64,000 bases of DNA from Candidatus Pullichristensenella avicola (GTDB taxonomy: Bacteria; Bacillota; Clostridia; Christensenellales; Aristaeellaceae), in contig DVIA01000003.1 of NCBI GenBank assembly GCA_018711655.1, positions 1 to 64,000 on the forward strand, given 5' to 3'. Every line of letters starts with the position of its first letter. The first letter of the stretch is position 1. The position numbers were made by a program, and so were the translations under genes. Below are positions 24,767 through 33,385 of this stretch, one piece after another. The notes under the pieces are model-generated. The model worked only from the letters and a program-made list of their open reading frames with translations. It did no database searches and was not told where the DNA came from.

Positions 24767-26413
24767 TTACCAGGCGATGGGGGGCGTCGGCGTCGCGGCC
24801 TGCGTCGTGCGCTGCTGCGTTCCGACGTAGTAAATGTTGTTGCCGGGGCTGTAGTAGTCCGAGGAGATCTGCACGGTCAGGGAGTCGATCTTTTCGCCGG
24901 TCTCCCAGTCGTAGCTTTCGCGCCAGAGTTCGCTGCGCATGCCCTTTTTGCCCTCGGTGACGAGCACCTTCTCGTCGGTGTAGGTGGCGTAGCGGCCCTC
25001 GGTATCAATGCGCACGCTCACGCCGGTCGGCTGGATGTTGCCCTCGACGACCACGGAATGGAACACATAGCGATACGGCGGGCGCTGGCCGTAAATCTGC
25101 ACGGTGGCATAGTCGTCGTCCACGCTGGTGTAGATATAAATCGGCGCGTCCGTATCGTTGCGGAAAACCAGATCCTTGCTGCCGGAATCGGTCACGGCGG
25201 CGTCCATGCTGGGGCTGACGTAGTTGACCGTCATGGAATGGTTGTAGCGCTCCAGCACGGTAACGCCGGCCTGCATCAGGGCGCCGTAGAGCGTCGTAGA
25301 AGCCTGGCAGGTACCGCCGCCGATGCCGGAAGTGCTTTCGCCCTCGGAATACTCGATGCCTTCCTTATAACCGTTGGCGATCGTGCGTTCGCGGGCCACC
25401 TCGTTGAAACTGACCGTCTGCCCCGGGTCCACCCGCATGCCGTTGAAGCGCGAAAGCGCCACATAGATGTTGGTCTTGCGGTTGCGGGAACTGCCGTCCA
25501 CGCTGGTGGAGCAGGTGCTGATCGGCGCGTTCTCGCCCAGGCTTTCCTTGGCCTCGGCCGTGGTAAGCTCCGGCTCGATCGTATCCACCGGCAGGGCGAT
25601 GCGTTCCTCGTTTGAGGAATAGATCAGCAGGTTCTCGAGCAGTTCGAGAAGGTCGTCCTCCCGCAGGCGCGAACCCGAAACCGATTCGCTCACAAGGCGC
25701 GGGCCCTCGAGTTCCGCAGCCACCACCGCGTCCACGGGCTCTACGTTGACCGCCGCGCGAATGGAATCGACAAAGGCGGCGAGTTTTTCCTCGTCGTAGG
25801 TGATATTGCTGGTAAGGCGATATGGATCGCCCTGCAGAGATTTCACCTGCGCCTTGCGGGCGAATATATCGCCCACATGGCCGAAATTCCACGCCCGCTG
25901 GATGGCTTCCTCCGCGTTCAGGTCGGCGTCAATAATGGAGGGCGCAAACGTCCAGGCGTAATCGCCATAGTAGAGAATGTAGCTCTTCTCGCGCCACTGG
26001 CTTTCAATGGTTTCAAACAGTTCAAAACCTTCTTCGCGGGTATAGCCGCGAAGGCTCACGCCGTTGACGTAGATATTGTAGAACCGCGGCGTGCCTATGC
26101 CGAGGGTGATCACCGTATCCAGCGCAAACCACAGCAGACCCACCACGACCGCGAGCGCAATCCAGCTGACCAGGCGCTTTTGGGCGCTTTTGCGCTTTGC
26201 CGGCGGATTCCCCCGGCCCTGCGGCCGGAGGGCGACGCCAGAGCGCGCGCCGGGGCGGCGCGTCGCCGCTGCGCCAGAGCGCGCGCGCGTTTGACCTGGC
26301 CGCGGCGCCTGTCTGGGGCGCGTTGCCTGCCCGGGCCGCGGCGTCTGCCTGGGGCGCGTCGCCGCCGGATTTGCTCGCGGACGCTGCGCGGGCGAATTGC
26401 GTCGATTCTGCAT
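24767..26413 (-). CDS. VanW family cell-wall-associated protein
   Basis: The 548-residue protein begins with about 75 residues rich in Arg, Pro and Gln, made of short TRPRQ/PRPGQ-like repeats, followed by one membrane helix (LVSWIALAVVVGLLWFALDTVI). The outside part has a peptidoglycan-binding PG_binding_4-like domain (residues ~110-310) and then a VanW domain with GIGGGTCQASTTLYGALMQA and ERYNHSMTVNYV. Homologues occur widely in Firmicutes as wall-associated proteins of unclear function; relation to vancomycin resistance should not be assumed. The basic low-complexity cytosolic tail is unusual in length. Confidence 0.88.
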   Translation of the reverse strand: MQNRRNSPAQRPRANPAATRPRQTPRPGQATRPRQAPRPGQTRARSGAAATRRPGARSGVALRPQGRGNPPAKRKSAQKRLVSWIALAVVVGLLWFALDTVITLGIGTPRFYNIYVNGVSLRGYTREEGFELFETIESQWREKSYILYYGDYAWTFAPSIIDADLNAEEAIQRAWNFGHVGDIFARKAQVKSLQGDPYRLTSNITYDEEKLAAFVDSIRAAVNVEPVDAVVAAELEGPRLVSESVSGSRLREDDLLELLENLLIYSSNEERIALPVDTIEPELTTAEAKESLGENAPISTCSTSVDGSSRNRKTNIYVALSRFNGMRVDPGQTVSFNEVARERTIANGYKEGIEYSEGESTSGIGGGTCQASTTLYGALMQAGVTVLERYNHSMTVNYVSPSMDAAVTDSGSKDLVFRNDTDAPIYIYTSVDDDYATVQIYGQRPPYRYVFHSVVVEGNIQPTGVSVRIDTEGRYATYTDEKVLVTEGKKGMRSELWRESYDWETGEKIDSLTVQISSDYYSPGNNIYYVGTQQRTTQAATPTPPIAW

Positions 26414-26479
26414 CTATCGAAACTCCCTTTTCAGAGCAGCGGAAACCATATTTCCCGTCCTTGCGTTGAAGCTTACTAC

Positions 26480-26485
26480 ATTATA
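26480..26485 (-). promoter_or_regulatory. Extended -10 promoter of the vanW-ridA transcript
   Basis: On the minus strand TGCTATAAT gives an extended -10 with TATAAT at 26485-26480, about 65 bases before the vanW start. The -35 position is poor (TTTCGC), which an extended -10 can offset. Confidence 0.5.
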
Positions 26486-26552
26486 GCACATTCTTCCCTG
26501 CGGCGAAAGGGGAGATACCCGTAAAAATCGGGAAAAAACCGCATGAACAAGC

Positions 26553-26582
26553 GGGGAGCGACGCCGCGCAGCGCCGCTCCCC
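26553..26582 (-). terminator. GC-rich hairpin downstream of deoB
   Basis: GGGGAGCGACGC (26553-26564) pairs with GCGCCGCTCCCC (26571-26582) with one mismatch, 7 bases after the deoB stop on the minus strand. A T run follows only about 20 bases later, so termination efficiency is uncertain. Confidence 0.55.
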
Positions 26583-26588
26583 CACCGT

Positions 26589-27764
26589 TCACAAAGCAAT
26601 TTTGTCGTAAAATGACGTTCCGTCCAGGCGCGCGCGAGCGCCGAGCGCCTCCAGTACCGTAGCCGAGACGTCCGCGAACGTATCGCGCACGCCCAGGGGC
26701 ACGCCCTCCTGCAGCCCCAGGCCCCAGGCCAATACCGGCACGCGCTCGCGGGTATGGTCGGTGGTGGGGAACGCCGGATCGCAGCCGTGGTCGGCGGTGA
26801 TCAGGAGCATGCCGTCCTCGCCCAGCAGGCGCAGTATTTCCGGCAGCCGCCTGTCAAACGCCTCCAGGCAGCGGGCAAAGCCCGCCACGTCGTTGCGGTG
26901 GCCATAGAGCATGTCCGTGTCCACCAGGTTGGCAAAGAGCAGCCCGCGCCAGTGATCCTTTTTCATGTATTCGACAATGGCGTCCACGCAGGCCTCGTTG
27001 CCGGCGGCGTGGTTGGAGTGGGTCAGGCCGCGATGGTTGAATATGTCCTCGATCTTGCCCACGCCCAGAACGTCGAAACCCTCGGCCTTGAGGGCGTCCA
27101 GCATGGTCGTGCCGGTGGGATCGACGGAAAAATCGCGGCGGTTGTCGGTGCGCACAAAGTGCCCGACTTCGCCCACAAAGGGCCGGGCGATAACCCGCCC
27201 CACGGCGTGCTCGCCCTTGAGCAGACGGCGGGCGATGCGGCAGATGTGCCACAACTCCGCCGGCGGAACGATGGCCTCGTGCGCGGCGATCTGGAACACG
27301 CTGTCGGCAGAAGTGTAAACGATCAGCTTGCCCGTGCGCAGATGTTCCGCGCCCAGTTCTTCGATGATCTGCGTGCCCGAGGCGGGCTTGTTTCCGATGG
27401 TTCCCAGCCCCACCGCGTCCTCAAAGGCGCGGATGACCTCCTCCGGGAAGCCGTTGGGATAGGTCGGAAAGGGCTTGTCCAGCGTCAGCCCGGCAAGTTC
27501 CCAGTGGCCGGTGGTGGTATCCTTGCCGGCGGCGCGCTCGGTCATGACGCCGTAGCAGCCGATGGGCTCGTCCTCGTCCGGGGCGGATATCCCGGCGGCG
27601 GAGAGCAGCCCCAGTTCCGCGAGGTTGGGAATATCGGGCTTTTCCCGCTCGTAAACGTGGCCCAGCGTGTTCGCGCCTTCGTCGCCGTATCTGGCCGCGT
27701 CCGCCTGCGCGCCGCAGCCGACGCCATCGAGCACCACCAGCACGACGCGTTTCATTTTTTTCAT
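26589..27764 (-). CDS. deoB: Phosphopentomutase DeoB
   Basis: The 391-residue alkaline-phosphatase-superfamily protein has VVLVVLDGVGCGAQADA at the N-terminus, KDTTTGHWELAG with the active-site Thr near residue 85, NLVDTDMLYGHRND for metal binding, and ITADHGCDPAFPTTDHTRE near residue 330. It interconverts ribose 1-phosphate and 5-phosphate (and the deoxy forms), linking nucleoside breakdown to pentose metabolism. Its ATG overlaps the spo0A stop by 4 bases, so it appears translationally coupled to spo0A, an unusual partner. Confidence 0.96.
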   Translation of the reverse strand: MKKMKRVVLVVLDGVGCGAQADAARYGDEGANTLGHVYEREKPDIPNLAELGLLSAAGISAPDEDEPIGCYGVMTERAAGKDTTTGHWELAGLTLDKPFPTYPNGFPEEVIRAFEDAVGLGTIGNKPASGTQIIEELGAEHLRTGKLIVYTSADSVFQIAAHEAIVPPAELWHICRIARRLLKGEHAVGRVIARPFVGEVGHFVRTDNRRDFSVDPTGTTMLDALKAEGFDVLGVGKIEDIFNHRGLTHSNHAAGNEACVDAIVEYMKKDHWRGLLFANLVDTDMLYGHRNDVAGFARCLEAFDRRLPEILRLLGEDGMLLITADHGCDPAFPTTDHTRERVPVLAWGLGLQEGVPLGVRDTFADVSATVLEALGARARLDGTSFYDKIAL

Positions 27765-28504
27765 TCTCGAACCTCCTCCATGCGCAGCATGTCCGCGAGC
27801 TGCGAGATCATTTCCCCACAGGTGGGCTTACCGCGCTGCGCGTCTATCGTACCGCGAAAAATTCTGTATTGCTCCTCGATCTGCCCGTATTTCCATGCGA
27901 GTTCGATCGCGTAGCGCATGCTTCGTTCCACCTTGCGCGCGCTCACGCCGAAGCGCCTGCCCACCATGGGATACAGCGCCGTGGTCAGCGCGCGCGCAAG
28001 GCGCATATCCAGCCAGGCGTAGGAAATCGCCGCTTCCAGGTAGGCGCGCCCCTCATGACCGGAAACGCCCAGGCGATCCAGCAGCGCGTCGCGCCGCCGG
28101 ACGAAGCGCTCGGGCAGCGCGCGGACGGAAACGTCTGTGCGCGCAAGCGCCTCGGCCAGGTCCTCGCGCCGGACGGGGCGGTCGATCACGGCCGCGCCCT
28201 CGGCGCGCAGCGCCGCCTCGCCGGGCAGCGCCAGCCCCGGCACGCGCGCAAGCACGATCGCCGGGCGCACCGGCAGGGGCTTGCGCGATACCGCGCGGGC
28301 CAGCCACACGCCGTCGGACGGGCGCAGCGTAGCGCTCAGCGCCAGCGCGTCCGGCAAAAGCGTCTCCGTCAGGCGCAGGGCGGAAAGGCCGTCCTCCGCC
28401 GCCTCTACGCGCGCAAATCCCAGCGCGGCGAGCATGGCGCAAAGGCGCTCGCGCTCGGCCTTGACCGGCTCGGCCACCACGGCCGTTCTGGCGCGCGCAG
28501 GCAT
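27761..28504 (-). CDS. spo0A: Spo0A-like sporulation regulator with degenerate receiver domain
   Basis: The 247-residue protein starts MPARARTAVVAEP at an ATG at 28504, eight bases after GGGAGG. Residues ~145-245 match the Spo0A DNA-binding domain well: LGVSGHEGRAYLEAAISYAW, LYPMVGRRFGVSARKVERSM and RYAIELAWKYG, ending RGKPTCGEMISQLADMLRME. The N-terminal ~115 residues keep the length of a receiver, but the acidic pair reads AEP, the phosphoacceptor Asp position reads LALSATLRPSDG (Ser for Asp), and the KP motif reads DRPV. Phosphorylation as in Bacillus is therefore unlikely. Position directly after spoIVB is the canonical spo0A site. Confidence 0.88.
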   Translation of the reverse strand: MPARARTAVVAEPVKAERERLCAMLAALGFARVEAAEDGLSALRLTETLLPDALALSATLRPSDGVWLARAVSRKPLPVRPAIVLARVPGLALPGEAALRAEGAAVIDRPVRREDLAEALARTDVSVRALPERFVRRRDALLDRLGVSGHEGRAYLEAAISYAWLDMRLARALTTALYPMVGRRFGVSARKVERSMRYAIELAWKYGQIEEQYRIFRGTIDAQRGKPTCGEMISQLADMLRMEEVRE

Positions 28505-28603
28505 CGAGGGCACCTCCCGTCCGCGTTATATCCAAAAACGTTCGACGCCGCTTGGAAAATTCCTGCCCGCGCGGGCGCTTCTTCGGAAGTTAACCGGACT
28601 GCC

Positions 28604-29863
28604 TCAAGCCGCGGCGTCGAGCATCCATTCGATGTAGACGCCGTAGCCCTGCGCTGGGTCGTTGATAAACACATGCGTGACCGCGCCCACGAGCATGCCG
28701 TCCTGGATGATGGGCGAGCCGCTCATGCCCTGTACGATGCCGCCGGTGGCGTCCAGCAGCGCCTCGTCGGTGATGCGGATCACCATGGAGCGCGTGGAGG
28801 GTTCGTCCTGGCGGGTCAATTTGACAATCTCGCAGTCGTAGGCGCGAATCTGGCCGTCTACCAGCGTCGTGAGAATCTGCGCGGGGCCGACGTGCACGTC
28901 CGCGCGCGTGCCCACGGGCAGGCCGTCCGGATAGAGCGCGTTTTCAACCGGCTCGTTCATAACGCCGAAAATGCCGAATTGCGTGTTGCGCTCCACTTCG
29001 CCCATCTGCGTTTCCGCATCGAAAAACTGTCCCAGCAGTTCGCCCGGTTCGCCGCTTTTGCCCTTGCTTATATCCACCACGGAGCTTTCATAAATGCCGC
29101 CGTAGCCGACGGGCAATACTATGCCCGTATCCACGTCGGTAATGGCGTGGCCGAGCGCGCCGAAGCCGCCGTCGTCAGGATCGTAAAAGCTGAGCGTGCC
29201 GATGCCGGCGGTGCTGTCGCGCACCCAAACGCCGAGGCGGTACGCGCCCGCGGCCGCGTCCAGCGCCGGTTCTACCTCCATATGCAGCGTCTCCTCGCCG
29301 CGAACGACTTCGATGCGCGCCTTGTCGCCCCCGCCAATGAGCGCGCGCATCTGTTCGGCGCCGGTGACGTCGGTATCGTTCACGCGCACGATGCGGTCGC
29401 CGGCGCGAATGCCGGCCAGCCGCGCCGGGCTGGGCGTCGCGCCTATATCGGAGGAACCGACCACGACGACGCCCTCCGTCAAAAGCGCCACGCCCACCGA
29501 CTGCCCGCCGGGCACAAGCGTTTTTTCCCGCTCGACCGTCACCGAAACGGTTTTGACGGGGATCAGGCCCAGCAGGCGGTAGGTGAGCGTGGCCTCGCCC
29601 TCCTCTTCGCCGGCGGTGAGCGTCACGGTGTTGCCCAAACTGGTGGCGCTCTGGTCAAAGCTGGAAATAACGGCCTCGTCCGCGCCGTCGATCTCCGCGC
29701 GGCCGGGCAAGGTAAATTCCAGTTGCGTCTGCGTTCCGGACTTGAGGCGCAGCGCGTCCGGCAGGCTTTCAAACGCGCGCAGCGGCGGCGACATGCCCGC
29801 GGCCAGCAGCGCCGCCGCCAGCGTCAGCGCCGCCGCAAAGCGCCCCGATCGACCCTTTTTCAT
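28604..29863 (-). CDS. spoIVB: SpoIVB serine peptidase
   Basis: The 419-residue protein has an N-terminal signal or anchor (AAALTLAAALLAAGMS), a PDZ domain around residues 125-200 (GIRAGDRIVRVNDTDV) and the S55 peptidase domain with GALGHAITDVDTG (His) and GIVQGMSGSPII (catalytic Ser). In Bacillus it is made in the forespore and cleaves SpoIVFA in the intermembrane space, activating sigma-K. GGGAGGG precedes the ATG. A GCATA-N18-CAT element lies 40 bases upstream. Confidence 0.95.
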   Translation of the reverse strand: MKKGRSGRFAAALTLAAALLAAGMSPPLRAFESLPDALRLKSGTQTQLEFTLPGRAEIDGADEAVISSFDQSATSLGNTVTLTAGEEEGEATLTYRLLGLIPVKTVSVTVEREKTLVPGGQSVGVALLTEGVVVVGSSDIGATPSPARLAGIRAGDRIVRVNDTDVTGAEQMRALIGGGDKARIEVVRGEETLHMEVEPALDAAAGAYRLGVWVRDSTAGIGTLSFYDPDDGGFGALGHAITDVDTGIVLPVGYGGIYESSVVDISKGKSGEPGELLGQFFDAETQMGEVERNTQFGIFGVMNEPVENALYPDGLPVGTRADVHVGPAQILTTLVDGQIRAYDCEIVKLTRQDEPSTRSMVIRITDEALLDATGGIVQGMSGSPIIQDGMLVGAVTHVFINDPAQGYGVYIEWMLDAAA

Positions 29864-29904
29864 GGAAATCCCTCCCTGCGGCGCCTGTGGACGCCGTCCT
29901 CCTT

Positions 29905-29934
29905 AGCGATGCCCGCATCGCGGCCGCTCTATGC
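29905..29934 (-). promoter_or_regulatory. Candidate forespore promoter of spoIVB
   Basis: Reading minus, GCATA (29934-29930), an 18-base spacer and CATCGCT (29911-29905) follow the sigma-G-type pattern with mismatches at the end of the -10. The implied leader is about 35 bases. The sigG upstream region has the same GCATA-N18-CAT arrangement. Confidence 0.4.
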
Positions 29935-29955
29935 TGGAACAGGGTGGTTTTGCTA

Positions 29956-29984
29956 TCGACAAACCGTCGCAAAGCTGGTATAAT
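29956..29984 (+). promoter_or_regulatory. Sigma-A-type promoter for the hydrolase-tilS-hpt genes
   Basis: TCGACA (29956-29961), 17 bases and TATAAT (29979-29984) give a near-consensus promoter, about 140 bases before the ATG at 30123. Confidence 0.7.
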
Positions 29985-30122
29985 AGCACCTATAATCTGC
30001 GGCGCGCGGCGCGTTCGAGCGGCGAAAGCGTCGCCTGAGCGGCCCAAAAGCGCGTTTTGTACAAAATGCCTTGCCGGAAAAAGGCCGCGCGCCTATAATG
30101 AGCGCGTAAAGGAGGTGCGCAT

Positions 30123-31457
30123 ATGCGCCGTATACTGTCATTTTTGCTGACGTTCTGCCTTCTGGCCGCGCCGCTTCCCGCGCTGGCGACGCAGGATACC
30201 GCCGCCGCGGCGCAGGATGTGCTTTTCGCGCTTGCAGACGGCGAATACGCCGCCGTTTTTGCGCAGTGCGATCCCGCCATGCGCGAGGCGCTGGGCGATG
30301 CGGACGGCCTCGCAGATGTATGGAGGCAATTGACCGACATGATGGGCGCGCTTGAGGACGCGCAGGCCGCCGACGCCGGCGAGCAGAGCGGCTACCGCCT
30401 TGTTTCGGCGCAGTGCGCGTTTGCGCGCGCCGACGCCGTGCTGTCGCTCGCGTTCGACGCGCAGGGCCGGCTGTGTTCCCTCGGCCTTGTCGATATGCGC
30501 GCCCGCGAAACGGCCGCAGAGGCGGACGCGGGCGGCTATGTAGAAGAAGAGATCGCCCTGCGCGCGGGCGAAGCGGATGAAACCGGCGGCCTTCTTACGC
30601 TTCCCGAAGGCGACGGCCCCTTCCCCGCCGTGATCCTGGTGCACGGCTCCGGCCCCTCCGACAGGGACGAAACCGCCTATGTCCACGCGCCCTTCCGCGA
30701 CATTGCCCACGGCCTGGCGCGCCTGGGCGTAGCCAGCGTCCGCTACGACAAGTACACCTACGCGCACCCGCAGTTGTGCCTGGACGCGGATTTTACGGTA
30801 GACGATGAATACACGCGCGACGCCGTGGACGCGGCCGAGCTTCTGGCCGGGGACGCGCGCATCGGCGGCATCTATCTCCTCGGCCACAGCCAGGGCGCGA
30901 TGCTTGCCCCGCGCATCATGCGCGCCGTGCGCGAAAAGATTGGTAAACGCCTGTGCGGCGGCGTGCTGCTGGCCGGTTCTCCTCTGCATATGTGGCAGAT
31001 TCAGTACCGGCAGAACCTGGACGTGCTTGCCGCGCTGGGTGACGCCGCCACGCAGGAGGATCGCGCGATGATCGAGGCCGAAGCCGCCAAAGCGGAGACG
31101 CTTACCGGCCTTTCCGCGGCGCAGCTGCAGGCCGAAACGCTTTTTGGCATCAGCGCTTTTTATCAGGCGGGCGAAATGTCCGTGGACGCCGCGCGGCTTG
31201 CCGCGCAGCTGGACCTGCCGTTGTTCATCGCCCAGGGCGCGAAGGATTGGCAGGTGCGCCCCGAGGACGGCATTGACGCCTGGCGCGCGGCGCTTCCGGA
31301 GGATATGGACGTTACTTACCGCCTCTATGCGGACATGAACCACATGCTCATAGACATGGAGGGCGAGCCGACCGGCTCGGCCGCCGACTATATGGACGCC
31401 GACGCGCGCACATCGGAGGAACTGATCGAGGATATCGCCGCATGGATTCTCTCTTGA
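30123..31457 (+). CDS. Secreted alpha/beta hydrolase with N-terminal DUF3887-like domain
   Basis: The 444-residue protein starts at an ATG at 30123 after AAAGGAGGTG. A signal peptide (ILSFLLTFCLLAAPLPALA) is followed by a DUF3887-like domain (residues ~25-120) and then an alpha/beta hydrolase domain with VILVHGSGPSDRDE, the nucleophile elbow LLGHSQGAML near residue 260, a C-terminal Asp region (AQGAKDWQVRPED) and a catalytic His (DMNHML). Such proteins are esterase or peptidase-like; the substrate is unknown. Its 3' end overlaps tilS by 16 bases, which is unusual company for tilS. Confidence 0.85.
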   Translation: MRRILSFLLTFCLLAAPLPALATQDTAAAAQDVLFALADGEYAAVFAQCDPAMREALGDADGLADVWRQLTDMMGALEDAQAADAGEQSGYRLVSAQCAFARADAVLSLAFDAQGRLCSLGLVDMRARETAAEADAGGYVEEEIALRAGEADETGGLLTLPEGDGPFPAVILVHGSGPSDRDETAYVHAPFRDIAHGLARLGVASVRYDKYTYAHPQLCLDADFTVDDEYTRDAVDAAELLAGDARIGGIYLLGHSQGAMLAPRIMRAVREKIGKRLCGGVLLAGSPLHMWQIQYRQNLDVLAALGDAATQEDRAMIEAEAAKAETLTGLSAAQLQAETLFGISAFYQAGEMSVDAARLAAQLDLPLFIAQGAKDWQVRPEDGIDAWRAALPEDMDVTYRLYADMNHMLIDMEGEPTGSAADYMDADARTSEELIEDIAAWILS

Positions 31458-32776
31458 ACGTCGATCTGACCCCGGCGGCGGGAAAGCGCGTGCTCGTCGC
31501 CCTCTCGGGCGGCGCAGATTCGGTGGCGCTGCTGCTTCTGCTGCGCGACGGCGGTACGGACGTGTGCGCCGCGCACTTTGAGCACGGCATTCGCGGGGAA
31601 AGCTCTACCGCAGACATGGACTTTTGCCGCGATCTGTGCGCGCGTCTGCGCGTGCCCTTTTTCTGCGAGCGCGCAAGCGTTCCGGCCGCGCGGCGGCAGG
31701 GCGAGGGCCTGGAAGCGGCGGCGCGGCGTTTGCGCTACGCCTTTTTGCGCCGCGCGCGGACAGAGGCCGGCGCGGCGTGGATCGCCACCGCCCACCACGC
31801 CGACGACCAGGCGGAAACCGTTTTGATGCACCTTCTGCGCGGCGCGGGTCTGGAAGGCGCGGCGGGCATGCGCGTGCTGGAGGGCGATCTGTGGCGGCCG
31901 CTTCTGCATGTGCGCAAACCGGAACTGATCGCCTTTTTGCGCGCGCGCGGGCAAAGGTGGCGCGAGGACGGCACCAACGCCGTTCCCGACACGCCGCGCA
32001 ACGCCCTGAGGCTGGATGCGCTGCCGCGCCTGGAGGCGATCTATCCCGGCGCGACGCTGGCGCTGTGCCGTTTTGCCGAAACGCAGGCTGTGGAAAGCGA
32101 TTTTCTGCACGCGGCGATGGAACGCTGGGCGCAATGCCGCGTCGATCTGCCGGACGGGGCCTTCTGGCCGCTTTCCCCCGCGCCGGCCGAGGCGGTTTTG
32201 CGCCGTTTCTGGCGCGCGCGCCTGGGCGAAGGTGCGAACTGGGAGCGCATCCGCGCCCTGACGGCGCTGTGCGCCCGCCCGCGCGGCCGCGCGGCATTGG
32301 CCGACGGTTCCTCCGTCGAAAAAACGCGGCGCGGGCTGTACATCGTTTCAGCGCGCCGCGCGCTTCCCGCGCCGCAGCCGCTGCGGCTTTGCCAGGCGAC
32401 GCTCCTTCCCGGCCTGGGCGCGCTGACCGCCGCCCCCTGCGCGCCCGAGCCCATTGGGCGCGACCCCTTTTCCCAGGCGCTCGCGCGCGCGGCGCTGGAG
32501 GGCGCGCAGGTGCGCTTTCGCCGCGCCGGGGACTGGATTCGCCCCCTGGGCATGCCGGGCCGCAAACTGCTTTCGGACTATTTGACCGATCGCGGCGTCG
32601 ATCGCCCGTTGCGCGATTTTGTGCCGCTGGTGGCCCGGGAAAGCGAAGTCCTCTGGGCGGTCGGCGTGGGCATTTCCGAAAACTGCGCCCTGACGGCGGG
32701 CGACGAGGCCGTAAACCTCGTCTTTCAGCCGCAGGCGGCGTTTTACCACTACTTTTTTGGAGGTATCAAGGGATGA
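31442..32776 (+). CDS. tilS: tRNA(Ile)-lysidine synthase TilS
   Basis: The 444-residue protein has the PP-loop [18 protein letters not shown] near residue 18, then [11 protein letters not shown] and [25 protein letters not shown], all typical of TilS. The C-terminal substrate-binding domain contains [20 protein letters not shown]. It converts C34 of tRNA-Ile(CAU) to lysidine, and is essential in most bacteria. Its stop overlaps the hpt start (ATGA at 32773-32776). Confidence 0.95.
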   Translation: MDSLLNVDLTPAAGKRVLVALSGGADSVALLLLLRDGGTDVCAAHFEHGIRGESSTADMDFCRDLCARLRVPFFCERASVPAARRQGEGLEAAARRLRYAFLRRARTEAGAAWIATAHHADDQAETVLMHLLRGAGLEGAAGMRVLEGDLWRPLLHVRKPELIAFLRARGQRWREDGTNAVPDTPRNALRLDALPRLEAIYPGATLALCRFAETQAVESDFLHAAMERWAQCRVDLPDGAFWPLSPAPAEAVLRRFWRARLGEGANWERIRALTALCARPRGRAALADGSSVEKTRRGLYIVSARRALPAPQPLRLCQATLLPGLGALTAAPCAPEPIGRDPFSQALARAALEGAQVRFRRAGDWIRPLGMPGRKLLSDYLTDRGVDRPLRDFVPLVARESEVLWAVGVGISENCALTAGDEAVNLVFQPQAAFYHYFFGGIKG

Positions 32777-33321
32777 AGAACGATCTGGCGAAGGTGCTCA
32801 TCACGCAGGAAGAAATCCAACGGCGCGTTTCGGAACTGGGCGCGCAGATCGCCCGGGACTATGTGGAAAAGGAGCCGATCCTGGTCTGTATCCTCAAGGG
32901 GGCTTCGATCTTCTACGCCGACCTGTGCCGCGCCATCTCCATTCCCATGAATATGGACTTCATGGCCGTTTCCAGCTACGGGAACCGCACGAAGTCCTCC
33001 GGCGAGGTGGAAATCCGCAAGGACCTTTCCGGCCCCATCGACGGCCGGCACGTCATCATCGTCGAAGATATCGTCGATTCCGGCTTCACGCTCAGCTATC
33101 TTTCGCGCGTGCTCTCCAACCGCGGCGCGGCCTCGGTGCGCATCTGCACGCTTCTGGACAAGCCTGAGCGCCGCGCGCCGGGCATCACCATCAAGGCGGA
33201 CTACTTCGGTTTCACCATCGGCAACGAATTCGTCGTCGGCTACGGGCTGGACTACGCGGAACGCTACCGCAACTTGCCATTCATCGGCGTTCTAAAGCCT
33301 GAAATTTACGAAAATACCTGA
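32773..33321 (+). CDS. hpt: Hypoxanthine phosphoribosyltransferase
   Basis: The 182-residue protein starts [19 protein letters not shown] at 32773 after [31 protein letters not shown] and the PRPP loop [17 protein letters not shown] identify HPRT, which salvages hypoxanthine and guanine. The order tilS-hpt-ftsH is conserved across Firmicutes. It is translationally coupled to tilS by a 4-base overlap. Confidence 0.96.
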   Translation: MKNDLAKVLITQEEIQRRVSELGAQIARDYVEKEPILVCILKGASIFYADLCRAISIPMNMDFMAVSSYGNRTKSSGEVEIRKDLSGPIDGRHVIIVEDIVDSGFTLSYLSRVLSNRGAASVRICTLLDKPERRAPGITIKADYFGFTIGNEFVVGYGLDYAERYRNLPFIGVLKPEIYENT

Positions 33322-33329
33322 AATATGCT

Positions 33330-33358
33330 TTGCAATGGCGGCCGACTGTTGATATAAT
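33330..33358 (+). promoter_or_regulatory. Sigma-A-type promoter of ftsH
   Basis: TTGCAA (33330-33335), 17 bases and TATAAT (33353-33358) lie directly after hpt and 28 bases before the ftsH ATG. Confidence 0.75.
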
Positions 33359-33385
33359 AGTAGGTGTGCGCGCCGCCGGCGCGCG

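Noticed and set aside
24767..26413. Vancomycin resistance gene
   Set aside because: The VanW domain is widespread in wall-associated proteins, and no vanHAX or vanRS genes are present.
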